DNA of 64,000 nt, taken from the NCBI GenBank assembly GCA_016744435.1, contig JADGEJ010000002.1:62001-126000 (forward strand), given 5' to 3'. This DNA is from Lentibacter sp. (GTDB lineage Bacteria > Pseudomonadota > Alphaproteobacteria > Rhodobacterales > Rhodobacteraceae). Below, one piece after another: positions 1-10,030 of the stretch (position 1 is its first letter; each line of letters opens with the position of its first letter). A model generated the notes under the pieces. The model worked only from the letters and a program-made list of their open reading frames with translations. It made no database searches and was not told the DNA's origin. Made by a program: the position numbers and the translations under genes.

Positions 1-600
1 CTCTTGGCCCAAGAAGTCGTGACTCATCTCAACGCCGGGCAGATGCCCTGTGAGCATCCGATGTGCGTGCAAAGCACCCTTGGGTTTGCCTGTGGTGCCG
101 CTCGTATAGATGAGCACCGCAGGGGCTTCACTTGACGTATCAACCATCGGCACATCGCCAGTGGGCAAGTCGTAAGGCAAAACGGCTTCGGCCATGTTGC
201 CAAGCATTGCCTCGCCTTCAGAGTCCGTCACAACTAGCTGCAAGCCACTGTCGCTAATGCGGCTCTCCAAAGCGTCCTGCTTGAATAGCTTGAACAGTGG
301 CACAGAAATCGCCCCGATCTTCCAGATCGCGATATGCGCCGCCGCGCACCATGCGTCTTGCGAGAACAGCACGCCAACACGGTCGCCACGGCTCACCCGT
401 TTAGACAAAGCAAACGCCAACCGGCCAGCCATCTCGGCAAGCTCGCCATAAGAGACCTCACGCCGCCCGTCAGAGAGATCAACAATCGCAACCTGCTCAG
501 GCGGATGCGCCAAAACCTGCGCCGCCATATTCAGACGCTGGGGAATGGCCCACTCAAAGCCTTCCCTCACGTCTTCGTATGTGGCGGCGCGCGTCAGCAT
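1..600 (-). CDS. AMP-binding acyl-CoA synthetase (partial, C-terminus outside window)
   Basis: Activates a carboxylic acid to an acyl-AMP and then an acyl-CoA. About 200 N-terminal residues are visible. They include the ANL-superfamily phosphate-binding loop YTSGTTGKPKGALH near residue 165, preceded by a typical N-terminal lobe (SYGELAEMAGRLA, GDRVGVLFSQ). The ATG at 598-600 overlaps the TGA of the upstream acyl-CoA dehydrogenase by one base (TGATG), so the two are translationally coupled. The gene runs off the left edge. The neighbouring isovaleryl-CoA dehydrogenase suggests a branched-chain or fatty acid substrate, but specificity cannot be read from this fragment. The family is certain; the exact substrate is not. 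Confidence 0.9.
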   Translation of the reverse strand, partial: MLTRAATYEDVREGFEWAIPQRLNMAAQVLAHPPEQVAIVDLSDGRREVSYGELAEMAGRLAFALSKRVSRGDRVGVLFSQDAWCAAAHIAIWKIGAISVPLFKLFKQDALESRISDSGLQLVVTDSEGEAMLGNMAEAVLPYDLPTGDVPMVDTSSEAPAVLIYTSGTTGKPKGALHAHRMLTGHLPGVEMSHDFLGQE

Positions 601-1763
601 CAGAGATGCATGTTCACAAGTTCACGGCCAATCAGCATGCGGCGGATCTCGCTGGTGCCTGCGCCGATTTCCATCAGCTTGGCGTCGCGGAAGATGCGGC
701 CACAGGGGTTGTCGGCCAAAAAGCCAGCCCCGCCGAAGGCCTGTACGGCTTGGTGGGCCACAACCATCGCCTCTTCCGAGGCATAGAGGCAGCAAGCGGC
801 GGCGTCTTGACGGGTGATCTCACCACGATCACAAGCACGCGCAGCTTCGTAAACATAGGCCCGCGCCGAGTTCATCTTGGTATACATGTCCGCGACTTTG
901 CCCTGCATCAGCTGGAAGGTGCCGATCGGCTGGCCAAACTGCTTGCGCTCGGCCATGTAGGGCATGACCTCGTCCATGCAAGCCGCCATGATGCCAGTGC
1001 CGATGCCCGCGAGCACGACGCGCTCATAGTCAAGCCCGCCCATGAGCACGCGCACGCCTTTGCCCTCTTCGCCGAGGATGTTTTCAAACGGCACTTCAAC
1101 GTCTTCAAACACCAGCTCTGCGGTGTTTGAGCCGCGCATGCCGAGCTTGTCAAAGTGGGGGCTTGTTGAGAAGCCTTTCATCGTTTTCTCGACAATGAAC
1201 GCGGTGATGCCCTTGGCGCCAGCGTCGGGGTCAGTCTTGGCATAGACAACCAAGGTGTCGGCGTCCGGGCCATTGGTGATCCAGTATTTCGAGCCATTGA
1301 GCACAAAGCGGTCGTTGCGCTTCTCGGCCCGCAGTTTCATCGAGACAACGTCAGAGCCGGCAGAGGGCTCGGACATCGCCAAAGCGCCGACATGCTCGCC
1401 CGTGAGCAGCTTGGGTAGAAAGTTCTGCTTCTGCTCATGGGTGCCGTTGATCTTGATCTGGTTTACACAGAGGTTGGAGTGCGCACCGTAAGACAGGCTG
1501 ACAGAGGCAGAGGCCCGCGCTATCTCTTCAACCGCGATGACGTGAGCGAGATAGGACATGCCCGCGCCGCCGTATTCCTCAGGAGTGGTGATGCCGAGCA
1601 GGCCCAAATCACCCATCTCGCGCCAGAGCTCGTTCGGGAATTCGTTAGATGTGTCTATCTCAGCGGCCATCGGCTTGATGCGCTCCTGCGCCCAGCGGTG
1701 TACCATCTCTTGAAGGGCGGCGACGTCTTCGCCCAAATCAAACTTCAGTGATCCCATGAACAT
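600..1763 (-). CDS. ivd: Isovaleryl-CoA dehydrogenase
   Basis: FAD enzyme that oxidises isovaleryl-CoA to 3-methylcrotonyl-CoA in leucine catabolism, passing electrons to ETF. The 387-residue length is normal. Acyl-CoA dehydrogenase signatures are present: the flavin and substrate segment [12 protein letters not shown] (about 127-138), YWITNG (160-165), and QAFGGAGF with [17 protein letters not shown] near the C-terminus. Glu247 in [10 protein letters not shown] sits where isovaleryl-CoA dehydrogenases carry the catalytic base, which separates them from medium-chain enzymes. The ATG at 1763 is used; a second in-frame ATG lies at 1757. It is the first gene of a leftward operon with the AMP-binding ligase. 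A palindrome lies just upstream at 1784-1797. Confidence 0.93.
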   Translation of the reverse strand: MFMGSLKFDLGEDVAALQEMVHRWAQERIKPMAAEIDTSNEFPNELWREMGDLGLLGITTPEEYGGAGMSYLAHVIAVEEIARASASVSLSYGAHSNLCVNQIKINGTHEQKQNFLPKLLTGEHVGALAMSEPSAGSDVVSMKLRAEKRNDRFVLNGSKYWITNGPDADTLVVYAKTDPDAGAKGITAFIVEKTMKGFSTSPHFDKLGMRGSNTAELVFEDVEVPFENILGEEGKGVRVLMGGLDYERVVLAGIGTGIMAACMDEVMPYMAERKQFGQPIGTFQLMQGKVADMYTKMNSARAYVYEAARACDRGEITRQDAAACCLYASEEAMVVAHQAVQAFGGAGFLADNPCGRIFRDAKLMEIGAGTSEIRRMLIGRELVNMHL

Positions 1764-1783
1764 GAGCTTATCTCCCGATTTAT

Positions 1784-1797
1784 TGAACAGTTGTTCA
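1784..1797. promoter_or_regulatory. Palindrome upstream of ivd, possible operator
   Basis: TGAACA-GT-TGTTCA is a perfect 6-bp inverted repeat with a 2-bp spacer, centred about 27 bp before the ivd start. The size and position suit a dimeric TetR- or MarR-type repressor of acyl-CoA catabolism. No regulator gene is visible nearby, so the assignment is inference. Confidence 0.4.
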
Positions 1798-1883
1798 TTT
1801 AATACGTGAGGACTCGATTCGGATCAACTGTTTAGAGAGGTGTCGAGAGTTTTCGCTCAGCGCTGAAAGCGTTGAGCGACCAA

Positions 1884-1933
1884 CTGGGGGACGCTGTCCC
1901 CCAGACCCCCTGGGATACTTTTGGAAAGAAAAA
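1884..1933. repeat. Roseobacter-type intergenic repeat with hairpin (copy 1)
   Basis: A perfect 9-bp stem (CTGGGGGAC at 1884-1892, GTCCCCCAG at 1896-1904, loop GCT) is followed by ACCCCCTGGGATACTTTTGG and AAAGAAAAAG. The same layout, G/C hairpin followed by CCCCCxGGGATAyTTxxGGAAAGA, recurs near 36802-36901 and, inverted, near 60520-60570. It sits between ivd and the aminotransferase gene, where it may also end transcription. Confidence 0.6.
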
Positions 1934-1935
1934 GC

Positions 1936-3129
1936 TTAGCGAAATTGATGTACGGCACTGACTTCAGCTCTGATGATCCGCGCGATGAGCGCGCAATCCT
2001 GTAAGCTGAAGGTTAGAGGCAGGCGCATGTCGACGATGCCTTTCAGGATGCGATCCGAAGCTGGCATGGGCTTGCTTGGAGCATAGCGCCAGCTGTCGTA
2101 GCGGCTTGTGAAGCCTGCCGGCTTGTCGCTGCCGAACCACTTGAGCTCAACACCGCGGTTTGCACAGCGGGCGAGCACATCGGCGATCTTGCCTTCCGTC
2201 CAGTCGAGCAGCAGAAACTGGATCGAAGACGCAACATATTGCTCTGCTTCAGGGCGCTCAACGAGTGTCAGGCCCGGGGTTTCGGCAAGGCCAGCCTCCA
2301 CCATGCGGTAACGCGCATTCCAAGCCTCGCACTGCGCATCAAGTTTGCGCAGCTGAGGTCGCAGAATGGCGGCGCGCAGGTCGTCCATACGGCCAGACAC
2401 ATTGGGGGTGTCATATTTGATGCGCTCAAACACTTCGGCAGCCGGAGCAGCCAAGTGACGCTCATAGAGCATGTAGGAACCTGAAAGCATGATCGCGCGG
2501 GCGGCAATCTCTTCATCATCGGTGATCAACAAGCCGCCTTCACCGGAGTTTAGATGCTTGTAAGTTTGGGTAGAGTAGCAGCCTACAACGCCGTCTGTGC
2601 CCGACAAGCGCCCCTTCCACTTGGCCCCCATAGTGTGGGCACAGTCTTCGATGACTTTGACATTGCGCGCGGTGCACAGCTCCATCAGCGCGTCCATGTC
2701 TGCAAGATGCCCGCGCATGTGGCTAAGCATTAAGACATCGGCCTGTTCAGCCTTTGCAGCGAGGTCTTCCAGATCAATCGTTAGCGCCTCGGTGACCCCC
2801 ACGAAAACAGGCACCGCGCCAACACTCGCAATTGCTCCGGGAACGGGCGCAAGCGTGAAGGCATTTGTCAGCACCCTGTCGCCCGGCTTTACCCCAAGAG
2901 CGCGTAAGGCGCAGCCCATTGCGTAGCCCCCAGATGCCACAGCAAGGCAAAAGCGCGCGCCCATGGCCGCTGCAAACTCCTGCTCCAGAAGAGCCGTCTC
3001 GCTGATCTCGCCTTCAACCACATTGTAGCGGTGCAAGCGCCCCGACTTCAAAACCTCAAGCGCCGCCGCGATCCCTTCATCGGGGATCGGCTCTTGCTGG
3101 GTAAAACTGCCTTTGAAAACGTCGATCAT
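1936..3129 (-). CDS. DegT/DnrJ/EryC1/StrS-family PLP aminotransferase
   Basis: A fold-type-I PLP enzyme of the sugar-aminotransferase family, 397 residues (normal length). The PLP-binding Lys is probably Lys191 in STQTYKHLNSGEGG, and Asp162 in VIEDCAHTMG would contact the pyridine nitrogen. VASGGYAM near 64-71 corresponds to the phosphate-binding segment. Members transaminate nucleotide-linked keto-sugars or act in antibiotic and cell-envelope sugar synthesis; a few are regulatory or act on other ketones. No sugar-nucleotide genes are adjacent, so the substrate is unknown. It stands as a single leftward gene between the repeat at 1884 and the gph terminator region. Confidence 0.85.
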   Translation of the reverse strand: MIDVFKGSFTQQEPIPDEGIAAALEVLKSGRLHRYNVVEGEISETALLEQEFAAAMGARFCLAVASGGYAMGCALRALGVKPGDRVLTNAFTLAPVPGAIASVGAVPVFVGVTEALTIDLEDLAAKAEQADVLMLSHMRGHLADMDALMELCTARNVKVIEDCAHTMGAKWKGRLSGTDGVVGCYSTQTYKHLNSGEGGLLITDDEEIAARAIMLSGSYMLYERHLAAPAAEVFERIKYDTPNVSGRMDDLRAAILRPQLRKLDAQCEAWNARYRMVEAGLAETPGLTLVERPEAEQYVASSIQFLLLDWTEGKIADVLARCANRGVELKWFGSDKPAGFTSRYDSWRYAPSKPMPASDRILKGIVDMRLPLTFSLQDCALIARIIRAEVSAVHQFR

Positions 3130-3194
3130 GGCTCTTTTTGGTCTGCCTTTGCGCTCGCGTCAATCACTCGATTGCTGTTTTAAGCTTGCCGAAT

Positions 3195-3221
3195 GAAGGC
3201 TTCGCGAGGCTTGAAGCCTTC
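3195..3221 (-). terminator. Stem-loop downstream of gph
   Basis: GAAGGCTTC (3195-3203) pairs perfectly with GAAGCCTTC (3213-3221) across a 9-base loop, 16 bp beyond the gph stop codon. There is no clear U-run. It is a likely 3'-end stem-loop of the leftward gph transcript. Confidence 0.5.
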
Positions 3222-3236
3222 GCGCAATAAGGCAGG

Positions 3237-3914
3237 TTATCCTCCCGTAGTTTCGCCAAGCAAGCGCTGAACCAAGGCAGGCAAATCAGCGAAGTCATCC
3301 AAAAGAGCTTCTGGCTTCAAAGCCGCCATATCCTCACCGGACGGGCCAAAGGTTACCAAGATACTTGGCACACCAGCGGCTTTTGCTGTGTTTCGGTCGG
3401 TGTCAGAATCTCCGACAAGCAAACAACGCTCAGGTGCACCGCCCGCGCGCCGCGCGGCTTCAAACAATGGCTCAGGCTCGGGTTTGCGCACGGGCAATGT
3501 GTCGGCCCCGACAAGAGAAGCGAACATGTCCAACGCGCCCAAGCGGCGCATAAGCTCAACAGCCAGAGCTTCAGGCTTGTTGGTGCAAATCCCGACACCA
3601 TAGCCAAGTTGCTTGAGCGCTTCGACCGCATCCAAGGCACCGTCGTAAAACACAGTATGCGTATCAAGCGCCTCTCCGTAGGCATCCAGCAACTTAGTGT
3701 AATGTGCCTCAACAAAGGCTTCATCAGGCCTCCCAAGCCGCTCAAGACCAGCTCGCAGCATCGCCTTACCGCCGCGCAAAGCCACACCCGCGTCGCGCGC
3801 TACGTCAAGCACATCACCCTCGCCCATCGCACGAAAGCACACATTTGCAGCCGCGATCAGATCACCGCTCGTGTCTGCCAAAGTGCCGTCCAGATCAAAG
3901 ATAACCGTTTTCAT
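3237..3914 (-). CDS. gph: HAD-family phosphoglycolate phosphatase
   Basis: Predicted to dephosphorylate 2-phosphoglycolate. The 225-residue protein begins MKTVIFDLDGTLADT, the HAD motif I with its nucleophile and acid aspartates. Motif II is GICTNKPEAL and motif IV is LLVGDSDTDRNTAKAAG with acidic metal ligands. The start at 3914 places motif I at the very N-terminus, as in the family; the longer upstream open frame adds residues with no family match. It is divergent from glmU across about 118 bp. Other small-molecule HAD phosphatases cannot be excluded, but length and motifs fit Gph best. Confidence 0.85.
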   Translation of the reverse strand: MKTVIFDLDGTLADTSGDLIAAANVCFRAMGEGDVLDVARDAGVALRGGKAMLRAGLERLGRPDEAFVEAHYTKLLDAYGEALDTHTVFYDGALDAVEALKQLGYGVGICTNKPEALAVELMRRLGALDMFASLVGADTLPVRKPEPEPLFEAARRAGGAPERCLLVGDSDTDRNTAKAAGVPSILVTFGPSGEDMAALKPEALLDDFADLPALVQRLLGETTGG

Positions 3915-4032
3915 AGTGGCCCCATCCGCATTTGCCCTGACACATCCCGCAACATTGCTTGATGTATGCGCCCTTGTGCTGCGCGCCCGAGCGGGTAAAA
4001 CGGGCCTCAAGCAAAAAGGCAAGAGAAACCAT
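3915..4032. promoter_or_regulatory. Divergent gph / glmU promoter region
   Basis: This 118-bp space separates the leftward gph and rightward glmU starts and must hold both promoters. AAGAGAAACC just before the glmU ATG is a weak ribosome binding site. No clear -35/-10 pair or operator palindrome was recognised. Confidence 0.4.
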
Positions 4033-5388
4033 ATGAGCACTAACCTTATAATCCTCGCCGCGGGCAAAGGCACGCGGATGAAATCTGACATGCCCAAGGT
4101 TTTGCATGCCGTCGCAGGCGCGCCGCTTTTGGTTCACGCCATGAAGGCGGGCATGGCGCTTGAGCCGTCCAAAATGGTTATCGTGGCTGGCCATGGTGCC
4201 GAGGCCGTCACGCAGGCCGCGCAGGCTTATGAGCCTGCCTCCGAGATCGTGCTGCAAACCGAGCAAAACGGCACTGGCCACGCGGTGCTCTGCGCCAAGG
4301 ATGCTTTGCAAAACGCCAGTGGCGACACGCTGGTACTCTACGGCGACACGCCCTTTATCAGCGCCGAAACACTTGCCGCAATGCAGGCCGCGCGAACAAC
4401 ATTTGATGTGGTCGTGCTTGGCTTTGAAGCTGCCGATCCCGCGCGCTACGGACGGCTTGTGATGGACGGTCCACGCTTGCAGCGGATCGTTGAATTTAAA
4501 GATGCATCAGATGAAGAGCGCGATATAAGCTTTTGTAATAGTGGCGTTATACTTTGCTCAAACATCCATATGTTTGAACTGCTCGATCAGGTCACCAACG
4601 ACAACGCCTCTGGCGAATATTACCTCACCGACATCATCGGGTTGGCCCATGCCGCAGGTCTTTCAGCCACCGCGGTTGCCTGTGACGAAGCCGAAACAAT
4701 GGGCGTGAACTCACGCGCAGACCTCGCTGAAGCAGAGGCCGCTTTTCAAGCACGCGCCCGCGCTGATGCGCTGGAAAACGGCATCACGATGACGGCGCCT
4801 GAGACAGTGTTCTTTGCCCATGACACTTTCGTTGGAGCCGATACGATCATCGAGCCAAACGTGGTGTTTGGCCCCGAAGTTACGCTGGAGAACGGCACCC
4901 ACATCAGGGCCTTTAGCCACCTTGAAGGCGCCCATGTTAGCCGCGGTGCTGTCGTCGGTCCATATGCCCGTTTGCGCCCCGGCGCTGAGCTTAGCGAAGA
5001 TGTGCATGTTGGCAATTTCGTCGAGATCAAAAACGCAACTTTGGCAGAAGGCGCCAAGGCGAACCACCTAACTTACATCGGCGATGCAAGCATCGGCGCA
5101 GGCACAAATGTTGGCGCAGGCACGATCACTTGCAACTATGATGGTGTGTTTAAGCATCATACCAAGATCGGCTCGCATGCTTTTATCGGCTCAAACACAA
5201 TGCTGATTGCGCCTGTTTCTGTGGGCAACCAAGCCATGACAGCTACAGGCGCCGTGGTCAGCAAGGATGTGCCCGATGGCGCCATGGCGATTTCCCGCAC
5301 TCCGCAGGAAAACAAGCCGGGCCTGGCCGTAAGGCTGTTTGACAAACTCAGGGCAAAGAAAGCCCGCCAGCAAAAAGAGGGCAAGTAA
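4033..5388 (+). CDS. glmU: Bifunctional UDP-N-acetylglucosamine pyrophosphorylase / glucosamine-1-phosphate N-acetyltransferase
   Basis: Makes UDP-GlcNAc from glucosamine-1-P, acetyl-CoA and UTP for peptidoglycan and lipopolysaccharide. It has 451 residues. The N-terminal nucleotidyltransferase starts LAAGKGTRMKSDMPKVL (residues 7-23) and has LQTEQNGTGHAV for uridine binding. The C-terminal left-handed beta-helix begins near residue 250 and contains the acetyltransferase segment with GPYARLRPGA, NFVEIKNA and GAGTITCNYDG. ATG 4033 was chosen because it places the pyrophosphorylase loop at the N-terminus; the frame is open further upstream but without family similarity. The stop is immediately followed by the glmS ATG, forming a glmUS operon. 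Confidence 0.97.
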   Translation: MSTNLIILAAGKGTRMKSDMPKVLHAVAGAPLLVHAMKAGMALEPSKMVIVAGHGAEAVTQAAQAYEPASEIVLQTEQNGTGHAVLCAKDALQNASGDTLVLYGDTPFISAETLAAMQAARTTFDVVVLGFEAADPARYGRLVMDGPRLQRIVEFKDASDEERDISFCNSGVILCSNIHMFELLDQVTNDNASGEYYLTDIIGLAHAAGLSATAVACDEAETMGVNSRADLAEAEAAFQARARADALENGITMTAPETVFFAHDTFVGADTIIEPNVVFGPEVTLENGTHIRAFSHLEGAHVSRGAVVGPYARLRPGAELSEDVHVGNFVEIKNATLAEGAKANHLTYIGDASIGAGTNVGAGTITCNYDGVFKHHTKIGSHAFIGSNTMLIAPVSVGNQAMTATGAVVSKDVPDGAMAISRTPQENKPGLAVRLFDKLRAKKARQQKEGK

Positions 5389-7211
<1,823 letters not shown>

Positions 7212-7212
<1 letters not shown>

Positions 7213-7745
7213 TGGCCAAACAGTTCCCTGCCCTTGACGACGCACACAGCAAGTTCATCGCCGAGCAGCACATGTTTTTCGCGGGCTCCGCCGCGCCGGA
7301 TGGACGGGTGAACATCTCGCCCAAAGGCGGCGACTGCCTGCGCGTGCTCGGGCCAAACCGCGTGATCTGGCGCAACCTCACAGGCTCAGGCAACGAGACG
7401 GCAGGGCATTTGCTCAAGGCCAATCGCATGACACTGATGTGGTGTTCGTATACGACACGCCCGCTGATCCTGCGCACCTACGGCACCGCCCGCTGCGTAA
7501 CCCCTGACAGCCCAGACTGGGCCGAGCTTAACGCGAATTTCACAGAGCATGACGGCGCGCGGCAGATCTATGACCAGGCCATTGATCTGGTCCAAACATC
7601 ATGTGGCTATGCTGTGCCCTTTATGGAGTTTCAGCAAGATCGTGATACGCTGGACAAATGGACAGATGACCGCGGCCCAGAAGATATCAAAACCTACTGG
7701 CGAGAGCGCAACAGCGAAACGATTGATGGATACCCGACGACATGA
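7212..7745 (+). CDS. Pyridoxamine 5'-phosphate oxidase-like flavin-binding protein
   Basis: A 177-residue split-barrel protein of the PNPOx-like superfamily, shown by FFAGSAAPDGRVNISPKGGD and RVIWRNLTGSGNETAGHLL. These proteins usually bind FMN or F420/heme and act as small oxidoreductases; the true PdxH signature is absent, so this is not a vitamin B6 enzyme by sequence. The ATG overlaps the glmS stop (TAATG) and its own end overlaps the next start, so it is the third gene of the glmUS transcript. The link to glucosamine synthesis is positional only. Confidence 0.8.
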
Positions 7746-8428
7746 CACTTGATGACGCCCTCACCGCCCTCAAAGCCGCCGCCGAGGAAGGCCGCGCCGA
7801 AGGCATGGCCGACTATCACAAAGTTCCGCGCGAGTATTTGGGCGTGCCCAACCCTGCGATCAACGACCTCACCAAAGAGTGGCGCAGCAAGCTGAGTGTT
7901 GAGGAGCGCGTCGCGCTGGCTGACGCTCTCTGGCAAACAAACATCTTTGAGGCCCGCCTTGCGGCCGCCAAGCTGCTCACCCAAGCGCGCATCAACCCTG
8001 ACCAAGCAGTCTGGGATCTGATCGTTTCGTGGGTGCCTGAATTTGACAGCTGGGCCATTGCTGACCATGCGATGATGGCGGGTCAAAAGCGCATCGTTGC
8101 TGACCCATCACGCATCGAGCAGGTCGAAGAGTGGACACAGTCAAGCGAGCACTGGGTGCGCCGCGCGGCAATGGTTGTGACGCTGCCCTACACCAAGCAA
8201 AACCACCCCAAGCCCGAAGAGCTGGCGATCCGCAAGCGCGTGCTCGGCTGGGCCGTGCGCTATGTCGAAGACCCAGAGTGGTTTATCCAGAAATCAGTCG
8301 CTTGGTGGCTGCGTGATCTGAGCAAACACGACCCAGACCGCGTGCAGTATTTCCTTGCGCATCATGCCAAGAAGATGAAGCCCTTTGCGCGTAAAGAAGC
8401 GGCCAAGTTGCTGCCCAAAGAGGCCTAA
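7742..8428 (+). CDS. DNA alkylation repair protein, AlkD family
   Basis: A HEAT-like-repeat DNA glycosylase family protein of 228 residues, all alpha-helical in composition. The AlkD-type motif is visible as WVPEFDSWAIADHAMM, where the Trp and Asp correspond to active-site residues of the family. WFIQKSVAWWLRDLSKHDP near the C-terminus is also conserved in the family. Members remove N3- and N7-alkylated purines. It overlaps the preceding gene by 4 bp (ATGA) and converges with the ABC permease, the two stop regions overlapping by a few bases. Confidence 0.85.
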   Translation: MTLDDALTALKAAAEEGRAEGMADYHKVPREYLGVPNPAINDLTKEWRSKLSVEERVALADALWQTNIFEARLAAAKLLTQARINPDQAVWDLIVSWVPEFDSWAIADHAMMAGQKRIVADPSRIEQVEEWTQSSEHWVRRAAMVVTLPYTKQNHPKPEELAIRKRVLGWAVRYVEDPEWFIQKSVAWWLRDLSKHDPDRVQYFLAHHAKKMKPFARKEAAKLLPKEA

Positions 8429-9216
8429 GCGCGCCAGCGCAGCATACGTTTCTCTATAAGGCCAATAAGGGTGCTCACCACAACGCCAAGCAGCGACAGG
8501 GTGACAACGCCTGCAAACAAGCGCTCTAGGTCATAAAGTGAGCCGGCCTGTAGGATATAGGCGCCAATGCCGTATTCTGCGCCAAGCATTTCGGCGGCAA
8601 CCAACAGGATAATCGCAATCGCCAAACTGATGCGCAGCCCAGACAGAATGCCGGGCATCGCCCCCGGCAGGACTATTTTTCGCACGATAGACCACCAGCT
8701 GAGGCCAAAGCTCTGCCCCATCCTGATCAGTGAGCGGTCGACGTTGTCGACAGCGCCATACGTGGCCACAACAGTGGGTGTGAACGTGCCAAAGGCGATG
8801 AGCGCGTATTTTGACCCTTCATCAATGCCAAACCAGATCACGAACAGCGGCAGAAGCGCGATTTTCGGGATCGGGAACAGCGCTGCGACCAAGGGCACAA
8901 GCCCCGCGCGCACGTAGGAAAACAACCCGATCAGCACACCGACAGACATGCCGATACTGACGCCAAGTGCCGCGCCAACCACAAGCCTCGTGAGCGAAGG
9001 CACAAGGTGTTTTGCCAACAAACCGCTTTGCCAAAGTTCGCCAAACGTCGCCAGAACGTCCGATGGTTTGGGCAGGGTCAGCGGCGTGATCCAGCCGCTC
9101 TGCGTGCCCCACTCGGCCAGCGCAATGAGCAGCACAAACACCACAAGCCCAACACCACGGCGCGCTGTGGGCGCAAAGCCGCCACCGCGAAAGCGGACTT
9201 CTTGAGGATCAGACAT
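8425..9216 (-). CDS. NitT/TauT-type ABC transporter permease
   Basis: A 263-residue inner-membrane permease of the SsuC/TauC type. A first transmembrane segment (GVGLVVFVLLIALAEW) is followed by about five more and by the EAA-type loop near SFGLSWWSIVRKIVLPGAMPGI, which docks the ATPase. The ATG at 9216 overlaps the end of the ATPase gene by 8 bp (ATGTCTGA); a TTG one codon earlier is less likely. It is the last gene of the leftward binding protein-ATPase-permease operon. Substrate class (sulfonate, nitrate, thiamine precursor or similar) is unresolved. Confidence 0.9.
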   Translation of the reverse strand: MSDPQEVRFRGGGFAPTARRGVGLVVFVLLIALAEWGTQSGWITPLTLPKPSDVLATFGELWQSGLLAKHLVPSLTRLVVGAALGVSIGMSVGVLIGLFSYVRAGLVPLVAALFPIPKIALLPLFVIWFGIDEGSKYALIAFGTFTPTVVATYGAVDNVDRSLIRMGQSFGLSWWSIVRKIVLPGAMPGILSGLRISLAIAIILLVAAEMLGAEYGIGAYILQAGSLYDLERLFAGVVTLSLLGVVVSTLIGLIEKRMLRWRA

Positions 9217-9976
9217 CAAGCAACTCCTCGTCAGCGGCCTTGGCCTCTTCGCGCATCAGCTCCCAGAGGTGTTTTTGCACAGCGTCTAGCTCAGGGTCGC
9301 CGTGGCCACGCGTCTTCAATGGCTTACTGATCTCGACAACCTCGCGGATCTGCCCGGGCCTGCGCGACAGCACCGCGATCTTGTGACCAAGCCGGACGGC
9401 TTCTGCCAAATTGTGCGTCACATAAACGGCGGTAAACGGCGCGCGTGTCCAGAGGCTCACAAGGTCATCCATCAACAGTTCGCGCGTCTGGGCATCTAAC
9501 GCTGAAAGCGGCTCATCAAGAAGCATGACCGCAGGGTTCACAACCAGTGCACGGGCGATCGCCACGCGCTGTTTCATGCCACCGGAAAGTTGCCTCGGCA
9601 AAGCTTGCGCAAAGTCGCTCAACCGCGTACGCGCCAGCACATCGGCAATAATAGCCTCGGCGTCAGCCCCGCGAATGCCGTGATCTTCCAGCACCAGAGA
9701 AATATTGCCGCGCACTGTGCGCCACGGCAGCAATGCGAAGTCTTGGAACACATAGGTCAGCGGGTTGAGGCAGCCCTCAGGCGGCCTGCCGAGTTGCAGA
9801 ACACGGCCCGCAGCTGGCCTCTCAAGCCCGCCCAGTAGCCGCAGCAGCGTTGACTTGCCACAGCCCGAAGGCCCCACCAGACAGATGATCTGACCACTCG
9901 TCACCTCAAGCGAGATGTCGCGCAAAACCTCGGTGTCGCCATAGGAATGGCTGATGCCCTCAAGGCGGATATCCAT
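9209..9976 (-). CDS. NitT/TauT-type ABC transporter ATP-binding protein
   Basis: A 255-residue cytoplasmic ATPase. Walker A is GPSGCGKSTLLRLLGGL (about 36-52), the Q-loop is YVFQDFALLPWR, the signature is QLSGGMKQRVAIARAL, Walker B is VMLLDEPLSALD and the switch histidine lies in YVTHNLAEA. It powers the permease encoded immediately downstream. It follows the binding-protein gene after an intercistronic hairpin. Confidence 0.95.
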   Translation of the reverse strand: MDIRLEGISHSYGDTEVLRDISLEVTSGQIICLVGPSGCGKSTLLRLLGGLERPAAGRVLQLGRPPEGCLNPLTYVFQDFALLPWRTVRGNISLVLEDHGIRGADAEAIIADVLARTRLSDFAQALPRQLSGGMKQRVAIARALVVNPAVMLLDEPLSALDAQTRELLMDDLVSLWTRAPFTAVYVTHNLAEAVRLGHKIAVLSRRPGQIREVVEISKPLKTRGHGDPELDAVQKHLWELMREEAKAADEELLDV

Positions 9977-9996
9977 GCTGTAAGTCTTTCAAAAGC

Positions 9997-10020
9997 GGCA
10001 GGGCAAATCAATGCCCTGCC
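9997..10020 (-). terminator. Intercistronic stem-loop after the binding-protein gene
   Basis: GGCAGGGCA and TGCCCTGCC form a perfect 9-bp stem with a 6-base loop, followed in the leftward direction by GCTTTTG. It lies between the binding-protein stop (10031) and the ATPase start (9976). It probably acts as a partial terminator or 3'-end stabiliser, giving more binding protein than membrane components. Confidence 0.65.
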
Positions 10021-10030
10021 CTTTGTGCCA

